This document shows positions 11,600 through 21,502 of a DNA stretch of 64,000 bases, piece by piece (the first letter of the stretch is position 1; each line of letters starts with the position of its first letter). The stretch comes from Chelonoidis abingdonii (Eukaryota > Chordata > Testudines > Testudinidae), in NCBI RefSeq assembly GCF_003597395.2, contig NC_133770.1:13199373-13263372 (forward strand), written 5' to 3'. The notes beneath the pieces were generated by a model, which did not search any database, was not told the origin of the DNA, and saw only the letters and a program-made list of their open reading frames with translations. A program made the translations under genes and the position numbers.

Positions 11600-12308
11600 G
11601 GGCATGTCTATACTACAAACTTAAATCAACCTATGTTAGGTCAATTTACAACCAACACAATAATTACTCCAGTGGCTGATGTCCACACTACCCTCGATGG
11701 TGCTCGTCCTCACCAGGAGCACTTCCACAGACTGAAAAGGGGCAGTGGAGAGAGGACAGGGTGAGAGCCATGGCTGCCAGCTCTGCACAGCTCCCCACCA
11801 GGAGCCCAGCTGCCCCCAGGCTTCTTGCCTCCCCACTCCCAGCCAAAAGCAGTGGGGCAGCCTCCCAGGGCGTCTTGCCTCCAATGGAGAGATCCACACT
11901 CGGAGTCCAGTCGGCTGCCATTCTCTGAGCAGGGAGTAGGGAGCCGGGACTCCAGGGGGCAGCAGGGCTCCTTGTGGGGAACGGGGAGCCCAGGTTGAGT
12001 GGCAGCCCGGCTTGGAGCAGAGACCCAGCAGCATCCCAGCTGAAAAGCCAGGAGCTGGCCTTCTTGTCAATTTCAGGGCTCTTGACAAGACAGCCAACAG
12101 CCCATGTAAGGAATGCAGTGTTTACACAGACAATGCGTTGCCCTAACTATGCCAACATAAGCCCTATGCCTCTTGTAGATGTGGCGTTATTATGATGGTG
12201 TAGAAGGGCACTTACATCATCGGGAGCAAGGCCGTAGTGTACAAACTGACATAGTTAGATTGACATAAGTTGCATTATGTTGATCTAACTGTAGTGCAGA
12301 CCAAGTCT
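11600..12308. mobile_element. PIF/Harbinger-type MITE, GC-rich interior
   Basis: The left end GGGCATGTCTATACTAC and inner 'atcaacctatgttaggtcaa' are mirrored on the right by 'atgttgatctaactgtagtg' and CAGACCAAGTC. The middle (about 11700-12060) is GC-rich and opens long frames on both strands, but none resembles a protein. Ends are approximate. Confidence 0.6.
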
Positions 12309-12324
12309 TTGACTACACTGTCTC

Positions 12325-12623
12325 GGACCATGTCTATACATACAATGCTGCAGTGGCGTAGCTGCACCAATACAGCTGAGCCACTGCATCACATCTGCTG
12401 AAGATGCTCTATGCTGATGGAAGACACCTCTTCCGTTGGCATAAAGAAACTATGTCCACAAGCAGCACAAGTTATGTCGGCAGAAGAAGCTCACCCATCA
12501 ACATAGCACTTGTGCACACAAGCGCTTATGTCGATGCAACTTATGTCGCTCTAGGGTGGTGGAATATTCATACCCCTGAGCAACATCAGTTTTGCTGACA
12601 CAGGCTGTAGTGTAGACATAGTC
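12325..12623. mobile_element. PIF/Harbinger-type MITE
   Basis: It opens GGACCATGTCTATACATAC and closes GTGTAGACATAGTC followed by TTA (12624-12626). Internal 'cttatgtcgatgcaacttat' and similar motifs are typical of these MITEs. It lies only 16 bp from the preceding one. Confidence 0.6.
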
Positions 12624-12626
12624 TTA

Positions 12627-13399
12627 TCTTCTATGTCACAGTCAGAGGAAAGTGGGAAATGGGGCAGGGAGGGGATCCAAACAAAAAACACTGAACAAAA
12701 CAACAAACAAAATGAATACAATCCCTCTGAAGATGTCCAATTATTTTATTTCAGAAAGCATAAGAAGGTATAAAAATGATGGCCATCTTTACTTACTGTT
12801 ATAGGCAGAGCTGGCAGCAAGGCTGCTTAACACTTTGCATTCTAAGACCCTGTTTTCAGTGGCTTATAACTCGATCAAACTTCAATCGTTTTGGGTTCAA
12901 ATTTTCCTTGGCAGTTGTCTGCCTCAGGCCGAGTTGTTTTGAAAAATTTCACAGTAATGCTGACCCTCAACGTTCAAAAATCATTAGTTTGACCTCCCAA
13001 AATCATGAAATTTGTTTTTAAAAAGAGATTATGTCACGTTTTTGGTCAGGCGTCTGACTTTTTAACTACCCCTGCTCACTCCCAGTGTTACCAACTCTTT
13101 CTAATGTATTGTAGCGGGGCAGCAGTACCACTATAGTTAAGACTGAGACTAGCTTATTGTTTAACAGCAGATTAGTCTATGTGCTCTGAAAGCCACAAGT
13201 TTACTTGGAGTGTCTTAAAAATCACTGTGCCTTGTGGGAGTCTAGTGTAAGACTAGTGATCAAAATTTGAGGTCATTTGAGCAAGGGGTTCCTGAGATTT
13301 AGCCTCCCCCCCCCACACACTTGTCATGTGACATCAACATTTTATGATTCTTTTAATTTTTTTAAGTGAATAAGGCAACATTAGCACCTGCTGTAGAAG
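12627..13399. other. No gene recognised; possible old repeat
   Basis: The part around 12830-13040 reads like a very degraded interspersed repeat, but no family could be assigned. A short C-run occurs at about 13306-13314. Confidence 0.3.
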
Positions 13400-13496
13400 C
13401 TCTCACTACACCTAACTGAGATGGGGGCCCCATTGTGTCAGGCACTGTACAAACACATAATAAGAGACAGTCCCTACCAAGAAGAGCTCACAAAGT
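13400..13496 (+). repeat. Ancient interspersed repeat fragment
   Basis: 'gggggccccattgtgtcagg' followed by 'cactgtacaaacacataata' and 'gacagtccctaccaagaaga' is a motif common to old amniote repeats of MIR/L2 type. It is too short to classify. Confidence 0.45.
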
Positions 13497-14049
13497 AGTA
13501 TAAAGCTTGGCAATGAGTTTGTGATCTGGGACTCAGGCCCATTTCATATATATATCACATGGGAACAATTTGTAATCCTTGCTGGATTAGGCGCAGAGGA
13601 TAGCCTCTGTCACTTACTTCTGTAGCTGCCACCTGGCCCCTTTGTGTCAGCATCATCTTCTTATGTGGGTTAGCCTCTGCCACTCATTTGGGTTAGCCTC
13701 ACTCTGTCTCCGTCTTCTAAGAATTCCATGTCTGTGAGCTGTGTTAGTTCTGCCCATGCAAGCCACCCAACAACACTGCCAGCCTCACTCTCTTATGTGT
13801 TTAGCTTGTACTTGTACAACTTTCCCTATTAGCCTCAACTTCATTGTTAGCCCCTCCCACTCCTGGGCATTAGACTGGTCCTCTGGCTATTAGCCCCTCC
13901 CCTCCTGTCCCACAATGTGGATGTCAGTATCCCACCCCTGTGGACTAGCTGTGTCCCTCTGGAATAAGGTAGCCTCCTACATCACATTTGTATGGGTCCC
14001 CAGTCTGGGGTAGCCCTTCCACCCCAGAATTATCCCCTTTCCTTCCTAT

Positions 14050-15130
14050 AAAAGCAGCAAAGAATCCTGTGGCACCTTATAGACTAACAGACATTTTGGG
14101 GAGCATGAGCTTTCCGTGGGTGAATACGCAACTTTTTTCAGATGCTGTAATGGAAATTTCCAAGGGCAGGGATATATTCAGCAGCGCAACGCTGGAGATA
14201 ACGCAGGTTAGTTCAGTCAGGGAGATGAGGCCCTGTTTTACAGTTGGAGGTGTGAAAACACGGGAGGAGAAATGGTTTTGTAGTTGGCAAGCCAGTCACA
14301 GTCTTGTAATGTTCCTGAGCTGATGGTTCAAATTTGCAGATGAACTGAAGCTCAGCAGTTTTCTCTTTGAAGTCTGGTTCCTGAAGTTTGTTTTGCTGCA
14401 GGATGGCACTTTAAGGTTGGCTACGTTGGTGGCAGGGGAGGATTGAAGTGTTCTCCTCAGGTTTTTGTATTGCCATTCTGACTATCTGATTGGTCACTTT
14501 ATGCTTTTCCAACAGACTGTTCCAGTGTTGGCGAGTGTACATAGCAGAGGGGCATTGCTGGCATATGATGGTGTACTATTATATTGGTGGGACGATGCAG
14601 CGTGGAATGACGCTGAGTGGTGGGCTGATCTGGTTTAGGTCCTATGATGGTGTCGTGTGTGATTATGTGGGCCAGAGCTGGCAGAGGTTTAATTGCACCG
14701 GTTTGGTTTCTGAGCTAGGAAGTTACTATGGGGCAGTGTGCAGTTACTGGTGAGAATATGGCTATCAGGTTGGCAGGGCAAGAATGGCTGCACACGATGC
14801 CTGTGAAAGTGTGGGATCATGTTCAGATGGGGTTGTGATCCCCACTGATGATTGCGCTGGAGGGTTTTTAGCAGGGGACTGTATGTGAATGGCAGTAGAG
14901 TCCTGTTGGTTTTCTTTCTTGGATTTGCTTTGCAGTAAGGGCTTCTTGGCTACACATCTGGCTTGTTGATCTGTCACCTGCCCCTGGAAATTTCCACTAC
15001 ATGCATCCGACGAAGTGAGTATTCACCCACGAAAGCTCATGCTCCAAAATGTCTGTTAGTCTATAAGGTGCCACAGGATTCTTTGCTGCTTTTACAGATC
15101 CAGACTAACACGGCTACCCCTCTGATATTC
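14050..15130 (-). mobile_element. Penelope-like element with inverted tails and 10-bp TSD
   Basis: It is flanked by a perfect TCCTTCCTAT duplication (14040-14049 and 15131-15140). From the left it reads as the antisense of a PLE: tail (14050-14160), then coding sequence running to about 14977 on the minus strand, in which fragments such as LLQSKSKKENQQDSTAIHIQ and SEHDPTLSQ belong to the linker before the GIY-YIG endonuclease region. At 14978-15130 a second copy of the tail lies in sense orientation, extended by a further block 'cagactaacacggctacccc'. The element is 5'-truncated: the RT core is missing and the endonuclease region is frameshifted. This layout (inverted pseudo-LTR plus tail extension) is typical of PLE insertions. 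Confidence 0.8.
15007..15044 (+). ncRNA. Hammerhead-ribozyme-like core in the PLE tail
   Basis: The conserved elements occur in order: CCGACGA (consensus CTGANGA, with U4 changed to C), stem II made from GTGAG and CCCAC around a TATTCA loop (one mismatch), GAAA, then a three-base-pair stem III AGC-TCAT-GCT, and C at the cleavage position (15044). Hammerhead motifs are known in PLE tails. The U4 change and the stem II mismatch suggest weak or no activity in this copy. Confidence 0.5.
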
Positions 15131-15639
15131 TCCTTCCTATGTTAGCACATTCCACTCCTCTCAGGGATCTTCTCTCCCTTCAAATGTGATAGCTTTGCTT
15201 ACTGCCTATGGGATGCCTCCTCCCATTTGTAGCACACTCCACTGGATAGCCCCACCGTTAATGTGTATTAGCGCTCCCCCCTTATCACACAACCCATCCT
15301 ACTTCTATATATTAGCCCCTTCTCTTGTGGGATGGCCTTCCCCTCATCTATGTCAGTTTTGCCTCCCACAGAATAACCACTCCCACTTTCGAAGGTTACC
15401 CCTCCCTTTGCACGAGAGGGTTGGTCCCTCTGAAATTGCACAGCCATTTTTGGAGTTGACCCTTGTGGGGACCCTCTTCCCCTCTGGTGTTAGTGCCCCC
15501 AGTGAATGACCACCCCCACTTTGAAGTTGACTGGTCCCTTGTGGACTAGTTTCTACTCCTGTGTCTCCCCACCCCCTAAGGAATAACCACGCCCACTTTT
15601 GAGGTTGACCCTGCCCATTGTGGGATAGCACAACCCTTG

Positions 15640-16340
15640 CGTTAGCCCCGCCCTTATGGAATAACCAGCTCCACCCCCTTGTGTGGGTTACCCGGCCCCT
15701 AAGGGGTAACCACGCCCACGTTTAAAATTGATCCCGCCCATTGCGTGATGCGCCTCTCCTTGGCGTGCTAGCCCCGCCCCAATGCATAACCACGCCCATT
15801 TTTGGACGTCGCGTCCCCCTGCATGGCACCTCCTGTGCAAGCCCCGCCCCTCGGAGCAGGTCCCGCCCCCTGAGCGGCCGGAGCGGGGCGTTTCCCGCCG
15901 GGCGGCGGAGGCCCCGCCCCGTTGTTTACCGCTCGCGCGGCTGACCGGGCTCCTGCCACAGCCTCCGTCTCCATGTTGGAGCGTCCCGCTATTGGCGGCG
16001 CGGCGGGGAAGCAGCGGGTGGGGGAGGCGCCTGTGGCCTGGCTGTGAGGAGAGGGAGGCGGGGCGCGGCGCGCTGCGAGCGCATTGGCAGGCTCTAAGCG
16101 CGGCGGCGGGCAGCGGTGGCGCAGCGCGGAGACCCGGACTGGAGCCCGGCCCCCCCGCCAACGCCCGTTTCTTCTCCTCCTTCCTCCTCCTCTCTCGCAG
16201 GGCGGCGGTGGCGGCTCCTTGCCCCTGGAGCTGGTGTCTCGGCGGAGCCCGCAAGCGTGCCGCGGGGGGCCGGCGGGCGGGGGCCTGGGCTAGGGAGCGC
16301 CCGGGGGCGGGTTCTGGCTCGGGCGTTGGGGCATGGTAGC
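15640..16340 (+). promoter_or_regulatory. CpG-island promoter
   Basis: Very GC- and CpG-rich with many GC boxes (for example 15842-15912), no TATA box, two ATTGG (inverted CCAAT) boxes at 15991-15995 and 16083-16087, and CCATGTT, a YY1-like core, at 15971-15977. This combination is typical of a dispersed-start housekeeping or regulatory gene promoter. Orientation is inferred from the coding exon at 17130-17205. The start site is not fixed by sequence; it probably lies after about 15990. A possible acceptor-like 'cctctctcgcag' ends at 16200. Confidence 0.75.
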
Positions 16341-16448
16341 GAATTGCGTGTGTGTGGTGTGTGTGGGGGGTCTTACAGGTTTCTTAGGGGGGGGCTCTCG
16401 GGCGGGGTGAGGAGGGGCGAGGGTAGCTGGGGGCTGGGTAGGATCAGA

Positions 16449-16750
16449 CCGTTTTGGGGGTCTGGGTTGGTTTGGGGGTGATACGGGTTAGGAGGAGGGG
16501 GATCTGTTTATTATTGGGGGTGGGGTGATTTGGGGGTGATACAGGTTAGGAGGAGGGGGATCTGCTTGTTACTGGGGGCTGGGTTGATTTGGGGGTGATA
16601 GGTTAGGAAGAGGGGGATCTGCTTATTAGTGGGGCTGGGTTGATTTGGGGGTGATACAGGCTGGGAAGGAGGAGAGTTATTTAGGGGGTAGGTAGGCTTA
16701 TATAGTCATTGGGGGCTGGGCTGATTTGGGGTGATACAGGTTAAGGAGGG
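16449..16750 (+). repeat. G-rich minisatellite (about 58-bp unit, five copies)
   Basis: Units such as 'ctgggttgatttgggggtga' + 'tacaggttaggaggaggggg' + 'atctgcttattactggggg' start near 16462, 16521, 16579, 16635 and 16716 (spacings 59, 58, 56 and 81). The plus strand is G-rich with runs of 4-6 G, giving G-quadruplex potential. It sits between the CpG island and the first coding exon, in 5' UTR or first-intron sequence. Confidence 0.75.
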
Positions 16751-16988
16751 TTGGTACATATTTCTGGGTCGTACAGGGATTTAGGGGGTGGAGAGGTTTC
16801 CTAGGCAGGGTGTTTTGGGAGGTGATCTATTTTGGACGTTTTAGGAGTGGTGATTCGGGGGGGGGGAGTGATTCAGGATTTTTGTTTTGGTGGGGGTGAT
16901 ATTTCCCTCCCTTTCCCTCACCCCCCACTGGGAATTACTACTGGAGGAGGAGGAGGCGGCACTATAGGAGGGGTCCCCTGTGCGCGCG

Positions 16989-17006
16989 TTTTTTTTTTTT
17001 TTTTTT
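16989..17006 (+). repeat. Poly-T tract, possible polypyrimidine tract
   Basis: A run of 18 T followed by 'cctggatggcttcgttcctg' and AAG|G near 17029. It could act as the polypyrimidine tract of an acceptor for the exon that carries the ATG at 17130, though the distance to the AG is about 20 bp. Confidence 0.4.
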
Positions 17007-17129
17007 CCTGGATGGCTTCGTTCCTGAAGGAGTTTTGAGAGAGAAATCTGCCTATCGGTCCCTAAAAACAAACGCACACAAACCTGCCTCCGGGAGGGAA
17101 ATAGCCAGGTGAAATCGCACTCTGTTTCC

Positions 17130-17205
17130 ATGGACAACCCGTCCATTATCACCCAGGTGACTAACCCCAAAGAGGAGGAAATACTGTCCTGCACTCAGGA
17201 TAAAG
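17130..17205 (+). CDS. First coding exon of an unrecognised CpG-island gene
   Basis: ATG at 17130 (context TTTCCATGG, G at +4) opens 25 codons reading [20 protein letters not shown] then CTQDK, ending one base into the next codon at a consensus donor AAAG|GTAAGC (17205/17206). The leader from about 17030 may begin at an acceptor after the poly-T tract. Position just downstream of the CpG island supports a real first coding exon followed by a long intron. The peptide is acidic and hydrophilic with no domain. I do not recognise the protein. The rest of the gene lies to the right, probably beyond the window. Confidence 0.6.
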
Positions 17206-17768
17206 GTAAGCGTTCCTTTTAGATTATACTAAAGTGATGGACGCTGTAAAGATGCATGAAATAATAATATACACTCCACAGATAGTAAAAATACCCTTCC
17301 AAGGCAGTGGGACTGGAGGCCTGTTTGGTTGCTTACAGGGTGTAGGTTGAAGCCAGTGTTTGTGTGATGGCTTCTGAGTCTGCTTGTCTAGATAATTCAT
17401 ACAATTATTTTAATTTAGCATTAACTAGATTTTATTTAAATAAAATATGTTGTGTCTCCAGAGGGTCATTTAATGTAACTTCTGCAAACTTGTTTTGTCA
17501 CCCTGGAGGCTCTCTAGGAAGAAACACTTCTGTCTGGCTTGTTAGAAAATTTTGAAATTTCAGTCTGGGGCAAAGAGATGCTTTAGGGGGAAAGAGGCTT
17601 GTGACTCTCCCAATCTTAATTAAAACAGAAAATTTATCTTCAGATCTTGTTGAAGGATTATGCTTTGACCCTGAAAAAGAAACCAAGACTACTTAGCATC
17701 TGAAAGTGGTCAAGCAAACTGATCTGGCTAACTGTCTGTCTGTTGTGATACAGAGGTAGGCACTACAG
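17206..17768 (+). other. Start of a long intron
   Basis: Begins with the donor GTAAGC. No repeat or second exon was recognised up to the hAT element at 17769. Confidence 0.5.
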
Positions 17769-18079
17769 CAGGGGTAGGCAACCTATGGCACGGGTGCCAA
17801 AGGTGGCACGTGAGCTCATTTTCAGTGGCACTCACACTGCCTGGGTCCTGACCACTGGTCTAGGGGGCTCTGCATTTTAATTTAATTTTAAATGAAGCTT
17901 CTTAAACATTTTAAAAACCTTATTTACTTTACATCCAGCAATAGTTTAGTTATATATTATAGACTTATAGAAAGAGACCTTCTAAAAATGTTAAAATGTA
18001 TTACTGGCAAGCGAAACCTAAAATCAGAGTGAATAAATGAAGATTTGGCACACCACTGCTGAAAGGTTGCCGACCCCTG
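17769..18079. mobile_element. hAT MITE with perfect 8-bp TSD
   Basis: The termini CAGGGGTAGGCAACC and GGTTGCCGACCCCTG form inverted repeats, and CACTACAG is duplicated exactly on both sides (17761-17768 and 18080-18087). It is 311 bp and non-coding. The preserved duplication suggests a fairly recent insertion. Confidence 0.9.
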
Positions 18080-18087
18080 CACTACAG

Positions 18088-21000
18088 GATGAATAAAAGA
18101 CAGTCTTTAACAGACAGAGTCCAGGGTCCCTGGAATTTTTTTGAGCGCATTACAGGTCTTGAAAGTTATTATGTGTATAAATGTGTGGGTTTTTTTTTGA
18201 TACAGTAGGTAAAAACAAGGCAAAAGGAACAGAAGTGTGCATATATGAAAGAAACATCTGTTAATAGATATTGTTTTCTGGTGTCTTGCAGCACTCTTCC
18301 TTTTTTTGCTAAGTGTGAAGGTTCTTGTAATGGTAAGGAATTCTGAATAGCTAGAGGGCTCAGTCCCTGTTTCATTATAACATTGTTTTAGAGCAAAACA
18401 CTCCACACCTAACCACTGATAGCCTTCCTGTTATGGGAAGGCAGTTTGTAAGAAAGTACAATAATATATAAGAAATTAATCCATGCCATCAGAGGTGGTT
18501 GTTATAAAGGAGCATTTTCTCCTTTGGAATAGGAATGCGAGAATCACTGGTCTCTCATCCAACCAATTGTGAAATGACACATTTACTATGAGGTCTTGTG
18601 TATTCAGGCTTCTAATATTTCCCACTGATGATAGCAGTGATTGGTTTGGGGTGTGCAACTGTATACAAGGCACTTGTCGTTGACATTTTATACAGAGTCT
18701 CACAGACATCTTTGGAGTAGGGTTAGGTGATACAGTAGTTAAAACATCAGTGACACCCAGAGGCCTGTTTATATTGGAGCTCCTATTATTGCTGTTATTA
18801 CTGGTGAAGGTGTGCTGGTGTTATCCTCAGTGAGAATTTTACAGTAGACAGAATAGTGGAGACACAGTTGACAGAGTACAACTTGACACCTTTAGTAAAT
18901 ACATGCATTTGCAATAAACATAAGTGTCTTCAGATTCATTATTCTGTGTTTGATTATATATTATCTGTGGTATATATTTGCATGTTATATATTCATATAT
19001 TACTTATTCTAGTCTATCTTAAAGTAAAAATCATGGAAAATTAGCCAGTGTGCACTGGCATAGTAGTGGTTTTTTAAACCGGGGGAATTTTTACAGCTTT
19101 AGAAAAATAAAACCCAGAATTACCTAACTTTCAATATAGGTTACTGGTCTTTAAAACTTCATTTTTAATGGATTTTTGTTAGGTAAAAACATAGAGAAGC
19201 ATTTTAAATAAGTGAATTTTAGACTGAATTTGTTTCAAAATTTGTAACAAAATGATATATGCTCTGAGGTTTTGTCAAGTGTCATTCCTATGCAAACTGT
19301 TAAGGTAAAGAGTTGTAAATTGCCTGTCTGCTGGGTTTTGTAATGGAAATGCTGGCCATCCTTAAAATCTAGGTATGGTTAGAGGATTTTCTATTTTTCA
19401 GTGTTTGTAGGTTGTCTTAAGGTTATTTGCATACCTCACTTTAGTGACTTCAGGTTATGGTAAGGCTTTTTTGTAACTTGGGGATTCCTTAGAGTTCAAG
19501 CAAAGCTTTGAGATGGTATATGCTAAAGCAGAGCCTAAACCTAAGGTGCAGTATACATGGGGCTGTGGGGGGACTTGAACTTTTAGTGTAAGTCAACACA
19601 GCTGTATAAATCAGTGCATCAGGGTTAATCTTCAGTAACTTGTTTGTGTTAAATTGATGTGTATACAGTGGTTCTCTGACATGTATGTTTTTAATAAATC
19701 AGCATACATCTTTTGAAGCAATCAGTTCCAGAATTTGTTTTTAGTACATAATGTCTTCTGAAATTGTTCTGTAATTATAACAGCACTGTTTCTATTGCTT
19801 CAGTTTACTCTGTCCACTTCCTGTATGATTTTAGGCTTTGGCGGTGAAAATGTGCTCTAGGATATAACTTGTCGTATAGGGTTTTCAGGAGTAATTTTTT
19901 AGAAATTTAGTATACAATATCTATGCTCCAACTCTGAAAATGTTTAATATCTATATATTTTACCTTTGCAAGGTGCCATGATGCAGGCTAGCAAAATAAA
20001 GACCTACCTAATAGGCACTAGGGACAGTTCTCTTCATGTAAACGTTATGCTTTGAACTAGCAAGAAAATATTTTGATTTTTTTAAAGTGCATAAAAAAAA
20101 ATCCTTAAAAAATTGGATTCTATGGTAATGGAACTTCCCATTAAAGTTTAATGATCAGTATTACAGTGGCACAGTTAACAAATATTTAATTCTAATAATT
20201 GGATCAAAACCATGAAGAACGTTGACTTTTTAATATGAATTATTCAATGACTGACTGCCACATGATGGTGCACTACATTTAGGTCTGACAGTCAAAATGA
20301 AGGCCAACTATTGAAAGTTGTAACAACTACATTTTTAATGATTTAATTTAACATTTGTCCTGAAATAGTTTCTTTTCTAGAAGTTGTTACACTTTCAGCT
20401 AATTTTGGTATTTGCTGATGTAAGTGTAAATAAATTGGTGCTTGGAATTATAAATCTCTTGTGCAAATTTAAAAGATTGGATGGCTATTTAAAAATATTT
20501 TTAAGCAGAAAGCTAACAAACTCTTTTATAGACTTTCAGTAAGCTAAAGTGTTCCCCTTTGCTGAAAACTCTGGAGCTTGTCATATCTGCCTTTTGTAAA
20601 CTCAAAACAACAACAAAAGCTGTAGCTAGCAATTAAAATGGAAATACTTATAAGAATAAGAAAAGTAAATTTTCTTGTTTCTGAGTGACAGATTTTATCT
20701 TAGTTTTTATTCAAAATTTAGATCTTCATGTTACAGATGGAAAGTAGACACTTATATTAACTGAATTATTTATATTTATGTACTGATCAGTTATTACTTA
20801 ATATATAGTTAAATGTCTTGAAAAGAGAGCAGTGATGATAGATTTTAGCACTGAATATTGTGTAGGCAGACAAGCTAATTGATATGTATTGTGTAACTAG
20901 GCCAAAAAAGTGTATAGCCTTTATTTTGCATCTGTGAATTTCTTTTTAATCTTCATCAATGCAGAGATTTTAGGGTGTTTAAATAGTCTATAAATTAACA

Positions 21001-21387
21001 CATATGTAGCAGTGGCATGACATTCTAGTCCAGTTAGTAAGTACACTGCTGTCCAGATTCTCTTTGATGTTTGGTTGATTTTCTCAGTTCAGACACATCT
21101 TTCCTAACTTGTTCTAAAATTTGACCATGATCAAAGCTCCCATTCAGTAATTTGGAATTATTGCAGGTTGTCTTTATGAATGTCTTCTGTTGTATGTGTG
21201 AAAGCAATTATTTTTTGGAAAATTTCAGACCTGGAACATAAAACCAGTAATCGTATTTTGAATAAAGTATAACCTTTAATATTTTATGAAAATATAAAAG
21301 TCTTGAGAAGCTTCATTTTCCTCCTTTTTTACAAAGAGTGTTCATTGTCATTTGAGGCAATATGTTTGCAGTCCCATTGTAGCTGTG
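18088..21387. other. AT-rich intron, no feature recognised
   Basis: Only short, unsupported open frames. No splice-flanked exon or recognisable element was seen. Confidence 0.45.
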
Positions 21388-21502
21388 TTTGGCTCAGGAT
21401 ATGAAAGAGAGACAAGGTAGGTGAGGTAATATATTTTTTTGGACCAACTTCTGTTGGTGGAAGGTACAAGTTTTCAGCTACACAGAGCTCTTCTTCAGGT
21501 CT
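21388..21502 (-). mobile_element. Penelope-like element tail, second family, antisense
   Basis: 'gagagacaaggtaggtgagg', 'ggaccaacttctgttggtgg' and 'cacagagctcttcttcaggt' are the complement of a PLE tail family also present in sense orientation at 55461-55564. On the minus strand a CTGAAGA box (21492-21498), a stem-forming stretch and GAAA (21472-21475) give a hammerhead-like order of motifs. No coding sequence is attached. Confidence 0.55.

Larger units (their letters stand above)
13590..15800. repeat. Diverged GC-box minisatellite upstream of the CpG island (split by a PLE)
   Basis: A tandem array of about 80-bp units. The clearest units contain 'gaataaccacgcccactttt', then 'gaggttgaccctgccc' and 'gcgttagccccgcccttatg'. 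Recognisable anchors (ataaccac-like) begin near 15373, 15503, 15583, 15661, 15705 and 15786; spacings of 78, 80 and 81 bp occur. Units are best preserved and richest in CpG next to the CpG island, and decay leftwards into repeated 'ttagcccctccc'-type phrases at 13660-14040. The PLE at 14050-15130 interrupts the array. CCACGCCC and CCCCGCCCC match KLF/SP-type binding sites. Confidence 0.65.

Noticed and set aside
11636..12097. 153-codon minus-strand frame
   Set aside because: Lies within the GC-rich interior of a Harbinger-type MITE; no protein resemblance.
15688..16339. Long open frames on both strands in the CpG island (188 and 185 codons)
   Set aside because: GC-rich composition depletes stops in every frame; the peptides are Arg/Ala/Pro/Gly-rich with no domain and overlap on opposite strands.
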